DNA from: Salmonella enterica subsp. arizonae
GTDB taxonomy: Bacteria > Pseudomonadota > Gammaproteobacteria > Enterobacterales > Enterobacteriaceae
NCBI RefSeq assembly: GCF_008692845.1
Contig: NZ_VXJW01000015.1
Coordinates: forward strand, 1 to 64,000
Direction: 5' to 3'
Length of the DNA stretch: 64,000 nucleotides
Below are positions 34,903 through 44,021 of this stretch, piece by piece. A model generated the notes under the pieces. That model searched no databases. It saw only the letters and a list, made by a program, of their open reading frames with translations, and had not been told where the DNA came from. Position numbers and translations under genes: made by a program. The first letter of the stretch is position 1. Each line of letters opens with the position of its first letter.

Positions 34903-35775
34903 ATGGAGTGGAGTCTGACGCAGAGTAAGCTGCTGGCGTTTCACCGTTTGATGCGTACAGATAAGCCTATTGGCGCGTTGCTGCTGCTCTGGCCGACGCT
35001 TTGGGCGCTATGGGTGGCGACGCCGGGTATGCCTCAGCTATGGATTTTGGCGGTTTTTGTCGCTGGCGTGTGGTTAATGCGCGCGGCGGGCTGCGTGGTA
35101 AATGATTATGCCGATCGCAAATTTGACGGACATGTAAAACGTACGGTCAACCGGCCTTTACCCAGCGGCGCCGTGACAGAGAAAGAAGCGCGCAACCTGT
35201 TTGTGGTGCTGGTGTTGCTGGCGTTTCTGCTGGTGATGACGTTGAACGTCATGACGATCCTGCTTTCCGTGGCGGCGCTGGCGCTTGCCTGGGTTTATCC
35301 CTTTATGAAACGCTATACCCACCTGCCGCAGGTAGTGTTGGGTGCCGCTTTTGGCTGGTCAATTCCCATGGCGTTCGCTGCGGTGAGCGAATCCCTGCCA
35401 CTAAGCTGCTGGCTGATGTTCCTCGCCAATATTCTCTGGGCGGTGGCTTACGACACGCAATATGCGATGGTCGACAGAGATGACGATATCAAGATAGGCA
35501 TTAAATCGACCGCGATTTTGTTTGGTCGTTATGACAAATTGATTATCGGGATTCTGCAGCTTGGCGTAATGGCGTTAATGGCGCTGATCGGCTGGTTGAA
35601 TGGTCTGGGGGGGGGATATTACTGGGCTGTGCTGGTGGCGGGCGCGCTGTTTGCGTACCAGCAAAAACTAATCGCCAACCGTGAGCGTGAAGCCTGCTTT
35701 AAAGCTTTTATGAATAATAACTACGTTGGCCTGGTGCTATTTTTAGGCCTGGCGATGAGTTACTGGCACTTCTGA
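34903..35775 (+). CDS. ubiA: 4-hydroxybenzoate octaprenyltransferase UbiA
   Basis: An inner-membrane prenyltransferase that attaches the octaprenyl chain to 4-hydroxybenzoate. It has 290 residues, about nine transmembrane helices and two Asp-rich motifs: NDYADRKFD (67-75) and a later [12 protein letters not shown]. Codons 235-238 (CTG GGG GGG GGA) form a run of nine G at 35607-35615, giving Gly-Gly-Gly where E. coli has Gly-Trp-Gly. Slippage there would truncate the protein. It ends just before REP elements; plsB converges on it. Confidence 0.97.
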
Positions 35776-35778
35776 TGT

Positions 35779-35868
35779 CATGCCGGGCGGACCCGGCCTA
35801 CAAAGCCAAAATTTTCAATACGTCATATCAGTCGCCCGATAAGCTTACGCCATCGGGCATTTCAGGCA
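35779..35868. repeat. REP elements between ubiA and plsB
   Basis: ATGCCGGGCGGACCCGGCC and GCCCGATAAGCTTACGCCATCGGGC units fill the gap between the convergent genes. Confidence 0.82.
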
Positions 35869-35873
35869 CTGGC

Positions 35874-38294
35874 TTACTCGCCCTGCGTCGCGCTTTCAAT
35901 CGTCAGACGGACATCAGAGGTAATCAGATCGGCAAGCATCTGATATATCTTCATCGTTTCTGCCGGTTCGGCATCGCCCGTATCACTGATATAACCCTCA
36001 TCCCGTAGCGTCAACACGAGTGAACTGAACACCGCTTTGTCGAAAAACTCCGGCGCGTTAATACCGTGCAGGACAGACAGACGTTGCGCCACGGTACGGC
36101 TTTCTTTCTCCAGCGTACTGCGGTTGATGGACGGATTGGCGCTCAACAGCCAGAACGTAATGGCATAACGCTGTAGCGTTTCGCGCGCGCCTGCCGCCAG
36201 CAGTTGCAGCGTACGGGAATGCGCCGGGTTGATATGCAGTTCGTTATCCTGCAGGGTAATTAGCCCCTGACGCTGCATTTCACTGGCCAGCGCGTCAATG
36301 ACCGAGGCTAACTCCTCGCGCTCCCAGCGCAGGAACAGCTCCGCTTTTAACATCGGATAGAGCGCTTCAACATGCTGCTGCAAGGCATCACGCGAAATGC
36401 GGCGATGTTGGGTGATAATCGCCGCCATCAGCGAAGGCATAATCAGCATATGCGCGATATTGTTGCGATAGTAGGTCATCAACACCGCCTGCTCGCGCGG
36501 CAGAATGATGATATCGCCAATGGTGTCTTTCTCGGCCTCAAACTTATTCATCTGCAGCGCGTGATCGATGAGTTCGCCAGCGCTGGCGGCAGGAACGGTT
36601 GAGTCCGTGGAATAAGGCACGTTGCGCATTAGATCGAGATAACAATCAAGTTGCTCGGTGAGCTGTTCGCGGGTAAGCGAGCGCTGACGCGATGCCAATA
36701 GCGCGGTACAACATAGGTTCATAGCGTTTGCCGCGCCAGCGTTGTTAATACGCACCATCAGATCGGCGGCGATACTATTGACCGTCGGCGTCAGCCAGGC
36801 CGGGCGTATTGCCTCTATTGGGTCGATAGATTCGCGCCACTCCGGCACATGCTGGTTCAGATACGTCATAAGCGGCATAGGTTCGCCAAAGTTAACGTAG
36901 CCCTGACCCAGATTGCGCAGCTTGCTCAGACCACGCAACATCTGCGGCAGACTCTCTTTCTCTTTTGTCGCGCCGCGCAGTTCTTTCGCATAGGTTCCCA
37001 CTTCCATGACGTGCTCATAGCCGATGTAAATAGGCACTAACGTAATCGGGCGGGTACCGCCGCGCAGCATAGCCTGGATGGTCATCGACAGCGTGCCGGT
37101 TTTCGGATCTAACAAACGTCCGGTACGCGAACGCCCCCCTTCGACAAAATATTCTACGGAGTAGCCGCGGCTGAACAGCTCGCCCAGATATTCGCGAAAG
37201 ACGGTGGAATAGAGTTTGTTGCCCTTAAAGGTGCGACGAATAAAGAACGCGCCCAGACGGCGGAAAATCGGGCCGGCGGGCCAAAAGTTAAGGTTGATAC
37301 CGGCGGCAATGTGCGGCGGTACCAGTCCCTGATGGTACAGCACATAAGAAAGGAGCAAATAGTCCATATGGCTGCGGTGACAGGGCACATAGACAATTTC
37401 ATGCCCGTCGTGCGCCAGTTGGCGTACGCGCTCGGCGTTATGGACGTTAATCCCCTGGTAAAGTCGGTTCCAGGTAAAACCCAGAATCCTATCGGTCAAA
37501 CGAATCATCTCGTAAGAGAAGTTCGCCGCGATCTCTTCCATCAACGCAATGGCGTTTTGCTGCGCTTTTTCATGAGAGATTTTCTTACTGCGCGCTTCGT
37601 CTTCTACCGCGCGGGCGATAGCTTTCGAAGCCAGCAGTTTATTAAACAGATCCTGACGAGCGGGCAGGCGCGGGCCAACTGCCGCCAGCCGCTGGCGAGC
37701 AAAATGCATGCGCGCCACGCGCGCCAGTTTCTGCGCGATAATTTTATCGGTGCCGTGTTCATCAGCCATGCGACGCAACGAGACGGAAGGCGAGAATCGG
37801 ACAAAGCTATCGCGACCCAGCCAGGAGATGGCAAAAAATTTCTGTACGCCGTTCAACATACGTAAAGGCGGATTCACTTCTCCCTTTTCACGACCCGGCG
37901 CGCGGCCAAACATCACGGAAACGGGCACCATCTGTACATCCAAAGCCGGATTGCCACGGTGCAGATCGAGATAATCGTGAAAAAGTTTAACCGACTCTTC
38001 TTTTGGGGTGTAATACGTAAAGACGCGCGGCCCGCCGTGAATAAATACATAGCGCGGCAGCAGCGCGCCGTCGATTTCCAGCGGCTCCAGCGGATCCGGG
38101 AGATCGTGCGCCAGACATTGAGCGCGCAACGTCAGTAAGTCTGCTTTTGAGTTGTATGGCAAGACATACATAATGGGACGAGAAGTATCGAGTCCCAATT
38201 CCTGAGCGGGTTCCGCCGGAATAGACTTGCTTTTTACCAGTATGCTTAGTGGTAAATTCAGTAATTTGTAGTAAATTCGTGGCCAGCCGGACAT
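35874..38294 (-). CDS. plsB: glycerol-3-phosphate 1-O-acyltransferase PlsB
   Basis: Acylates sn-glycerol 3-phosphate at position 1, the first step of phospholipid synthesis, at the inner membrane. It is 806 residues from ATG 38294 ([16 protein letters not shown]); nine upstream codons are open but the family start is this one. Acyltransferase motifs: HRSHMD (the HX4D catalytic motif, about 306-311), [18 protein letters not shown], and [11 protein letters not shown]. It ends QGE, one Gly shorter than E. coli. It is divergent from dgkA, so two phospholipid genes share a promoter region. Confidence 0.98.
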   Translation of the reverse strand: MSGWPRIYYKLLNLPLSILVKSKSIPAEPAQELGLDTSRPIMYVLPYNSKADLLTLRAQCLAHDLPDPLEPLEIDGALLPRYVFIHGGPRVFTYYTPKEESVKLFHDYLDLHRGNPALDVQMVPVSVMFGRAPGREKGEVNPPLRMLNGVQKFFAISWLGRDSFVRFSPSVSLRRMADEHGTDKIIAQKLARVARMHFARQRLAAVGPRLPARQDLFNKLLASKAIARAVEDEARSKKISHEKAQQNAIALMEEIAANFSYEMIRLTDRILGFTWNRLYQGINVHNAERVRQLAHDGHEIVYVPCHRSHMDYLLLSYVLYHQGLVPPHIAAGINLNFWPAGPIFRRLGAFFIRRTFKGNKLYSTVFREYLGELFSRGYSVEYFVEGGRSRTGRLLDPKTGTLSMTIQAMLRGGTRPITLVPIYIGYEHVMEVGTYAKELRGATKEKESLPQMLRGLSKLRNLGQGYVNFGEPMPLMTYLNQHVPEWRESIDPIEAIRPAWLTPTVNSIAADLMVRINNAGAANAMNLCCTALLASRQRSLTREQLTEQLDCYLDLMRNVPYSTDSTVPAASAGELIDHALQMNKFEAEKDTIGDIIILPREQAVLMTYYRNNIAHMLIMPSLMAAIITQHRRISRDALQQHVEALYPMLKAELFLRWEREELASVIDALASEMQRQGLITLQDNELHINPAHSRTLQLLAAGARETLQRYAITFWLLSANPSINRSTLEKESRTVAQRLSVLHGINAPEFFDKAVFSSLVLTLRDEGYISDTGDAEPAETMKIYQMLADLITSDVRLTIESATQGE

Positions 38295-38463
38295 AAACGA
38301 TGTAAAGCCTCTGGTTAACAATGCAAATGCGCTGCAAGGATATCAGAAAGTTTAGCGAATTTCTGTTGTATCCCGTCATACTTCGCGCTGCGTTACGGCA
38401 GCCCGAATCGTAGGGGCAACCGTATAATGCCATTGACGTTAATAATGTAAAAAGGTTCTTTTG

Positions 38464-38832
38464 ATGGCCAATAATACCACTGGATTCACCAGAATTATCA
38501 AAGCGGCAGGGTATTCCTGGAAAGGATTTCGCGCCGCATGGACTCATGAAGCCGCGTTTCGCCAGGAAAGCCTTGCGGTATTGCTGGGCGTCATTATCGC
38601 CTGCTGGCTGGATGTGGATGCGATTACCCGTGTGTTATTGATAGGTTCCGTTTTACTTATCATGATCGTTGAAATCCTCAACAGCGCTATTGAAGCGGTC
38701 GTTGACCGAATCGGTTCTGAATATCATGAGCTTTCCGGCCGCGCGAAAGATATGGGCTCGGCTGCGGTGCTGCTATCTATTTTCGTTGCCCTGATGACTT
38801 GGGGAATCCTGTTATGGTCACATTTTCGATAA
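38464..38832 (+). CDS. dgkA: diacylglycerol kinase DgkA
   Basis: A small trimeric inner-membrane kinase, 122 residues, that recycles diacylglycerol from membrane-derived oligosaccharide synthesis to phosphatidic acid. It has an N-terminal amphipathic helix and three transmembrane helices. The catalytic/metal-binding segment EILNSAIEAVVDRIGSEYHE (about 69-88) is conserved. ATG 38464 is the start; the preceding TTG is unlikely. lexA follows after 108 bases with its own promoter. Confidence 0.97.
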   Translation: MANNTTGFTRIIKAAGYSWKGFRAAWTHEAAFRQESLAVLLGVIIACWLDVDAITRVLLIGSVLLIMIVEILNSAIEAVVDRIGSEYHELSGRAKDMGSAAVLLSIFVALMTWGILLWSHFR

Positions 38833-38895
38833 GGGTTCCAAATTTTATAATTCTCTTGTTTTTTGCGCTGTTTGTGGTTCCAAAATCACCTTTAA

Positions 38896-38911
38896 CTGTA
38901 TATACTCACAG
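38896..38911. promoter_or_regulatory. LexA box 1 of lexA
   Basis: CTGTATATACTCACAG matches the SOS consensus CTG-N10-CAG exactly at the defining bases. It lies 29 bases before lexA and provides autoregulation. Confidence 0.95.
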
Positions 38912-38916
38912 CATGA

Positions 38917-38932
38917 CTGTATATACACCCAG
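38917..38932. promoter_or_regulatory. LexA box 2 of lexA
   Basis: CTGTATATACACCCAG, a second SOS box 21 bases after the first, as in E. coli lexA. It overlaps the region just before the GGGGCGGA ribosome site. Confidence 0.95.
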
Positions 38933-38940
38933 GGGGCGGA

Positions 38941-39549
38941 ATGAAAGCGTTAACGGCCAGGCAACAAGAGGTGTTTGATCTCATTCGGGATCACATCAGC
39001 CAGACAGGTATGCCACCGACGCGTGCGGAAATCGCGCAGCGTTTGGGGTTCCGTTCCCCAAACGCGGCGGAAGAACACCTTAAAGCGCTGGCGCGCAAAG
39101 GGGTGCTTGAAATTGTTTCCGGCGCATCGCGAGGGATCCGTTTGTTACAGGAAGAAGAGGACGGATTACCGCTTGTCGGGCGTGTCGCGGCGGGTGAACC
39201 GCTACTGGCGCAGCAGCATATTGAAGGCCATTACCAGGTCGATCCTTCTCTGTTCAAACCCAGCGCCGATTTCCTGCTGCGCGTGAGCGGTATGTCGATG
39301 AAAGACATCGGTATTATGGATGGGGATTTGCTGGCAGTACATAAAACGCAGGATGTCCGCAACGGCCAGGTGGTTGTTGCTCGCATCGACGATGAAGTGA
39401 CAGTAAAACGCCTGAAAAAACAGGGCAATAAAGTGGAACTGTTGCCGGAAAACAGCGAGTTTACACCGATAGTGGTGGATCTGCGCGAGCAAAGCTTTAC
39501 GATTGAAGGGCTGGCGGTAGGCGTCATTCGCAACGGGGAATGGCTGTAA
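38941..39549 (+). CDS. lexA: SOS repressor LexA
   Basis: Represses SOS genes and self-cleaves when RecA filaments form. It has 202 residues: an N-terminal winged helix ([20 protein letters not shown], about 28-47), cleavage bond Ala84-Gly85 (VAAGEP), and the catalytic dyad Ser119 (SGMSM) and Lys156 (TVKRLK). All sit at E. coli positions. Two LexA boxes lie immediately upstream, and dinF is downstream past a BIME. Confidence 0.98.
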   Translation: MKALTARQQEVFDLIRDHISQTGMPPTRAEIAQRLGFRSPNAAEEHLKALARKGVLEIVSGASRGIRLLQEEEDGLPLVGRVAAGEPLLAQQHIEGHYQVDPSLFKPSADFLLRVSGMSMKDIGIMDGDLLAVHKTQDVRNGQVVVARIDDEVTVKRLKKQGNKVELLPENSEFTPIVVDLREQSFTIEGLAVGVIRNGEWL

Positions 39550-39592
39550 TCTCTTATTAATCTCCTTGTACGCCGCTATCCGGCAGTCTTGT

Positions 39593-39690
39593 AGCCTGAT
39601 GGCGCTGCGCTTATCAGGCCTACGGGAAATGCAGTTCCTGAGATGATTAATTTGTAGGCCGGATAAGGCGTTACACCGCCATCCGGCAAT
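39593..39690. repeat. BIME between lexA and dinF
   Basis: Two full REP pairs: GCCTGATGGCGCTGCGCTTA with TCAGGCCTAC, and GTAGGCCGGATAAGGCG with ACCGCCATCCGGC. Confidence 0.88.
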
Positions 39691-39728
39691 GCGCATGTTT
39701 CTTTTAACCTCTTGTCAGGCTTGTCTCC

Positions 39729-41054
39729 ATGCCGTTTTTTACTTCCTCTGATAAAGCTCTCTGGCGTCTCGCGCTGCCGATGATTTTTTCTAACATCACC
39801 GTTCCCTTGCTGGGGCTGGTCGATACGGCGGTGATTGGTCATCTGGACAGCCCGGTTTACTTGGGCGGCGTAGCGGTGGGAGCGACTGCGACCAGCTTTC
39901 TTTTCATGCTGTTGCTATTTTTACGTATGAGCACCACCGGGCTAACGGCTCAGGCATTTGGCGCTAAAAATCCGCGGGCGCTGGCACGGGCGCTCGTTCA
40001 GCCGTTGTTGCTGGCGCTGGGCGCTGGCATGATGATTGCGCTATTTCGCACGCCGCTTATCGAACTGGCTTTACATATAGTCGGCGGGAACGACGCTGTC
40101 CTGGTACAGGCGAGGCGCTTCCTTGAAATTCGTTGGCTAAGCGCTCCTGCGTCACTGGCGAATCTGGTGCTGCTCGGTTGGCTGCTAGGCGTCCAGTACG
40201 CGCGGGCGCCCGTTATCTTGTTGGTCGTTGGCAATATCCTCAATATTGCGCTCGACCTGTGTCTGGTGATGGGACTTCATATGAACGTACAGGGCGCCGC
40301 CCTGGCGACGGTTATCGCCGAATATGCCACATTACTGATCGGCTTAATAATGGTGCGTAGAGTCCTCCATCTCCGCGGCGTGTCGCTGGATATGCTAAAA
40401 CAGGCCTGGCGTGGCAACGTACGCCGTCTTTTGGCGCTCAACCGCGATATTATGTTGCGCTCATTGCTTCTTCAGCTTTGTTTTGGCGCGATCACGGTGT
40501 TGGGCGCGCGGCTGGGCAGCGATATTATCGCGGTGAATGCGGTACTGATGACCTTACTCACCTTTACGGCCTATGCGTTGGATGGCTTTGCTTATGCGGT
40601 GGAAGCGCACTCCGGTCAGGCTTACGGTGCGCGTGACGGTAGCAAGCTACTGGAGGTCTGGCGAGCGGCGTGTCGGCAGTCAGGAATAGTGGCCCTGCTA
40701 TTTTCCACGGTCTATGCCCTGGCAGGCGGACATATTGTCGCGTTACTGACTTCGTTGCCGCAAATACAGCTACTGGCTGATCGGTATCTTATCTGGCAGG
40801 TGATACTACCGCTGGTGGGCGTATGGTGCTATCTGCTCGACGGCATGTTTATTGGCGCGACGCGAGCCGCTGAAATGCGCAATAGCATGGCGGTCGCTGC
40901 GGGGGGATTTGCGCTGACGCTACTCGCCTTGCCGTTATCAGGAAATCATGTTTTATGGCTGGCATTAACCGTTTTTCTGGCGCTTCGCGGTCTGTCATTG
41001 GCCTTTATCTGGCGTCGTCACTGGCGCGATGGTACATGGTTTGCCAAATCGTGA
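39729..41054 (+). CDS. dinF: MATE-family efflux protein DinF
   Basis: A 441-residue multidrug and toxic compound extrusion protein with 12 predicted transmembrane helices in two homologous halves (about 10-210 and 235-430). It is damage-inducible in E. coli through read-through from lexA and has been linked to protection against oxidative stress and bile salts. The N-terminal LALPMIFSNITVPLLGLVDT and the second-half FTAYALDGFAYAVEAHSGQA motifs are typical. No separate SOS box is seen between lexA and dinF. Confidence 0.95.
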   Translation: MPFFTSSDKALWRLALPMIFSNITVPLLGLVDTAVIGHLDSPVYLGGVAVGATATSFLFMLLLFLRMSTTGLTAQAFGAKNPRALARALVQPLLLALGAGMMIALFRTPLIELALHIVGGNDAVLVQARRFLEIRWLSAPASLANLVLLGWLLGVQYARAPVILLVVGNILNIALDLCLVMGLHMNVQGAALATVIAEYATLLIGLIMVRRVLHLRGVSLDMLKQAWRGNVRRLLALNRDIMLRSLLLQLCFGAITVLGARLGSDIIAVNAVLMTLLTFTAYALDGFAYAVEAHSGQAYGARDGSKLLEVWRAACRQSGIVALLFSTVYALAGGHIVALLTSLPQIQLLADRYLIWQVILPLVGVWCYLLDGMFIGATRAAEMRNSMAVAAGGFALTLLALPLSGNHVLWLALTVFLALRGLSLAFIWRRHWRDGTWFAKS

Positions 41055-41185
41055 CGGTTAAAAATTCTGAATATAAAACCGAAGGCCGAATTCCTGCCTA
41101 CAATTAATATCACGTCCAGCAGAAATTGCAGTACATTTGGGCGAATAACACTTGCTATTCCTAACCGAATGATGAGGACAAGGTG

Positions 41186-41395
41186 ATGAATAAAGACGAA
41201 GCCGGCGGTAACTGGAAACAGTTTAAAGGTAAAATGAAAGAACAATGGGGCAAACTGACCGATGACGATATGACCGTTATCGAAGGTAAACGCGACCAGT
41301 TGGTAGGTAAAATACAGGAGCGTTACGGTTACCAGAAAGATCAGGCGGAAAAAGAGGTTGTTGACTGGGAAACCCGTAACAACTATCGATGGTAA
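41186..41395 (+). CDS. yjbJ: CsbD-family stress protein YjbJ
   Basis: A 69-residue hydrophilic cytoplasmic protein of the CsbD family. The family pattern NWKQFKGKMKEQWGKLTDDD and the C-terminal GYQKDQAEKEVVDWE are present. It is abundant in stationary phase or osmotic stress in E. coli (RpoS-linked), with unknown mechanism. ATG 41186 is chosen over the preceding GTG; AGGACAAGG is upstream. It faces zur across a shared hairpin. Confidence 0.94.
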   Translation: MNKDEAGGNWKQFKGKMKEQWGKLTDDDMTVIEGKRDQLVGKIQERYGYQKDQAEKEVVDWETRNNYRW

Positions 41396-41448
41396 TAAGT
41401 TCTCCCCACCAAGAGTACAAGGATGTGCTTCCCACTGTTTGCTTATGA

Positions 41449-41486
41449 AAATGGGCGGCACCCTCGCTATCGTCGCCCATTTTTCG
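41449..41486. terminator. hairpin between convergent yjbJ and zur
   Basis: ATGGGCG...CGCCCAT with a 16-base loop, followed by TTTTCGC on the plus strand and preceded by AAAA for the minus strand, so it could serve both genes. Confidence 0.65.
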
Positions 41487-41492
41487 CTCTGG

Positions 41493-42008
41493 CTAACGCG
41501 GTTTTTTCTTAACCAAAACCGAGTGATCGTGTCCGCACTCCCCCGGATAGCGACATGCTTCCACCTCTACGCATTCAGGGCACAGTCCGTGCGCCTCAAT
41601 AACGTTATGTCGTAGCGCAAAACCCATCTTAGCCGCCAGCGTATGCATGATGTCTTCCACGCCTTCGGCGCACTCTTCCTTCACTACGCCGCAACGGTCG
41701 CAGATAAACATGGCCGAGCTATGCGTTGGCTGGTCGAACAGGTGGCAGACCACGTAACTATTGGTGGATTCCACTTTATGGACAAAACCCTGTTCGAGCA
41801 AAAAATCCAGCGCGCGGTAGATGGTAGGCGGTTTGGCCTGTGGTTCCGTTTCGCGCAGCAAATCAAGCAGATCGTATGCGCTGATCGCGCCCTGCTGCAG
41901 GCTCATCAGGCGCAGCACTTCGAGGCGCTGGGGCGTCAGGCGCACGTTGCGCTGCGCACAGAGTTTTTCAGCTTGCGCCAGTAACTCTTGCGTTGTGGTC
42001 TTTTCCAT
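41493..42008 (-). CDS. zur: zinc uptake regulator Zur
   Basis: A Fur-family zinc-dependent repressor of zinc-import and zinc-sparing genes. It has 171 residues with an N-terminal winged helix (about 25-80, including PPTIYRALDFLLEQGFV). The structural zinc site is Cys103, Cys106 (CDRC), Cys143 and Cys146 (CPEC); the regulatory zinc site includes Cys88 and nearby His residues (CHLFDQPTH). It is autonomous; the next gene upstream on the other strand is the TraF-like gene. Confidence 0.97.
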   Translation of the reverse strand: MEKTTTQELLAQAEKLCAQRNVRLTPQRLEVLRLMSLQQGAISAYDLLDLLRETEPQAKPPTIYRALDFLLEQGFVHKVESTNSYVVCHLFDQPTHSSAMFICDRCGVVKEECAEGVEDIMHTLAAKMGFALRHNVIEAHGLCPECVEVEACRYPGECGHDHSVLVKKKPR

Positions 42009-42254
42009 GTGGCACCTCGAATGGCGTGAAAGTTTAATCTGCTACTTTATCACGAGCTGCTTAAAACTCTGAAATTACCCCGGGACAATATATCGCCTGC
42101 TAAGCTTTTCCCGGCAAGTATTCTCATCTATACATAATGAGGGTCGATATTATAACAACAGGCCTTAACATAGCTATTTCACAGCAATAGTTCGCCTCTG
42201 CCCTGCAATGTATGGCGGAGGGATTACTTCACCTGATAATAAGATGGGTTAACT

Positions 42255-43565
42255 GTGAACAAAAACATTAAACTTTCACTAATTGCTATCGCGGTCTCGT
42301 TTTGTATGGCAAAGCAGGCGAGCGCCGCCAATACCTGGGCAGAAGCGCGTAATGATGCGATGGGCGGGACGGGCGTAGCGTCGGCGCATTATGGCAGCGG
42401 GGTGCTGTTAAACCCGGCATTACTGGCAAAAGCCAAACCGGAAGACACTATCACCGTTGTTCTTCCCGCGGTCGGCGTCCAAATCACGGATAAAGACAAT
42501 CTGCAGGATGAAATTGATGATATCAGCGATAAAGTTGATTACTACGATGAGGTGGTCGATAACCTTACGCTGGGGCAAATTTTGCTCAATCCGCGAGGTG
42601 TGCTGAATCAATTTCAGGGCGCCGCGCGCGATCTGGCCGATGAACTGGAATATCTCAACGGAAAAACCGCCCGCGCCAATGCCGGCGCCGGGTTGGCGGT
42701 AAGTATTCCAGGACAAACGCTTTCTGTTGCATTTATCGCAAAAGGTTATGCGCACGGACGCGTGAGTTCGTCCATTGATCAGAACGATATTCAGTATCTG
42801 CGCGATATCCAGCATCATGACAGTATCGCGCTTCGTGAAGCGGGACGCGCTGCATTGCTGGGGTCGGATGAAATTACAAAGCATTTAAACTCTACCGCGT
42901 CGGGGCGGGTGGCGATTGTATCTGACTATGGTATTGCGCTGGCGAAGCGGTTTGTGGTGGGCGACGTGCCGGTTTCCATTGGCGTTACGCCAAAACTGCA
43001 AAAAACCTGGCTTTATAACTACACCACATCAATTTATAACTACGATAGCAGCGATTGGAATAGCAGCCGTTATCGTAACGACGATACCGGCTTTAACGTA
43101 GATGCGGGAGTTGCTGCCGATGTCGGTAAAAACTGGACTCTGGGTCTGAGCGGGCAAAACCTGGTGTCTCGCGATATTGATACGAAAGATATTTTCATCA
43201 CCAATGGTATGACGAGAGAAACCACCAACTACAAAGATACGTACCAAATCCGCCCCCTGGTCACTGCGGGCGTCGCATGGCACAACGATTTGCTGACCGT
43301 AAGCGCCGATGGCGATCTGACGGAAACGAAAGGCTTTAAGAGCGAAGACAATTCACAGTACGTTGGCGTTGGCACTGAAGTCCGGCCGTTATCATGGCTG
43401 GCGGCGCGCGTAGGGTATCGTGCGGATGTGAAAAACAACGATAGCAATGTGTTTACCGGCGGTCTTGGCTTTGCGCCCTTTAACCGCGTGCATCTCGATT
43501 TAATGGGACTGTACGGCGAAGATGAAACCTGGGGGGCAGGCGCGCAGCTTACGATGACATTCTGA
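42255..43565 (+). CDS. exported TraF-like (TraF_2) beta-barrel protein
   Basis: A 436-residue exported protein with signal peptide MNKNIKLSLIAIAVSFCMAKQASA (about 1-24). The mature start NTWAEARNDAMGGTGVASAH plus SGVLLNPALLAKAKPED is the pattern of the family labelled conjugal transfer protein TraF (TraF_2), which resembles FadL/PorV-type outer-membrane barrels. An Asp-rich helical insert (about 75-130) is followed by beta strands with alternating hydrophobics; it ends GAGAQLTMTF, a typical last barrel strand with C-terminal Phe. No other conjugation gene is near, so the TraF label should not be read as function. Start is GTG with a weak ribosome site. It occupies the place of yjbL in K-12. 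Confidence 0.75.
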   Translation: MNKNIKLSLIAIAVSFCMAKQASAANTWAEARNDAMGGTGVASAHYGSGVLLNPALLAKAKPEDTITVVLPAVGVQITDKDNLQDEIDDISDKVDYYDEVVDNLTLGQILLNPRGVLNQFQGAARDLADELEYLNGKTARANAGAGLAVSIPGQTLSVAFIAKGYAHGRVSSSIDQNDIQYLRDIQHHDSIALREAGRAALLGSDEITKHLNSTASGRVAIVSDYGIALAKRFVVGDVPVSIGVTPKLQKTWLYNYTTSIYNYDSSDWNSSRYRNDDTGFNVDAGVAADVGKNWTLGLSGQNLVSRDIDTKDIFITNGMTRETTNYKDTYQIRPLVTAGVAWHNDLLTVSADGDLTETKGFKSEDNSQYVGVGTEVRPLSWLAARVGYRADVKNNDSNVFTGGLGFAPFNRVHLDLMGLYGEDETWGAGAQLTMTF

Positions 43566-43572
43566 GGCGTTT

Positions 43573-43600
43573 TCACCGGAGGTACTACGCCTCCGGTTTA
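43573..43600 (+). terminator. probable terminator of the TraF-like gene
   Basis: ACCGGAGG-TACTACG-CCTCCGGT stem followed by TTA. The hairpin is strong but the T run is short. Confidence 0.6.
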
Positions 43601-44021
43601 GCGTTATGCTATAGTGACGCCTCTTTTTTAACCTGATTTCTTTATTCGCCATGCGGCTACTGTATTTATTAAGACTATTTTCTTCAACATGACGAATATG
43701 TAGCACAATTCTATCTTATAAAATAAGAAACACATCTTGCATAGTATGAGCAGGTGAATAGTTAACATTATCTCCTTGTTATTCAGGTTGTGCTATCTGG
43801 TAAATTTAATTCTTTATAATTTAACGGGTTATACCATATTATACTTGAATGATTTTCTTATTGTATAAAAATGCCCGCTTACCACGCTCCTCCCAGTATC
43901 AACAGATTATAAAAATAGTATAAGTTTCGATATATTTTTTTCAAAGTTAGGGGGCTTACACAAAAGAGTTGTAAAATAACCATTACAGTACAATTTTGCA
44001 ACAACCAAAAGGAGTATCTCT
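43601..44021. other. AT-rich intergenic region upstream of the alcohol dehydrogenase gene
   Basis: About 420 bases with no convincing reading frame, notably richer in A and T than the flanking core genes. The promoter of the following gene must lie here. ACCAAAAGGAGTATCTCT at its end provides that gene's ribosome site. The composition suggests acquired DNA and a possible H-NS target; this is inference. Confidence 0.5.

Noticed and set aside
42141-42160. Possible Zur box upstream of the TraF-like gene (TATTATAACAA)
   Set aside because: Only one half matches (about 10 of 16 positions overall), which is common in AT-rich DNA.
42255-43565. Evidence of an integrated conjugative element from the TraF-like gene
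   Set aside because: No relaxase, coupling protein, pilin or integrase is nearby; the TraF family name is a domain label only.
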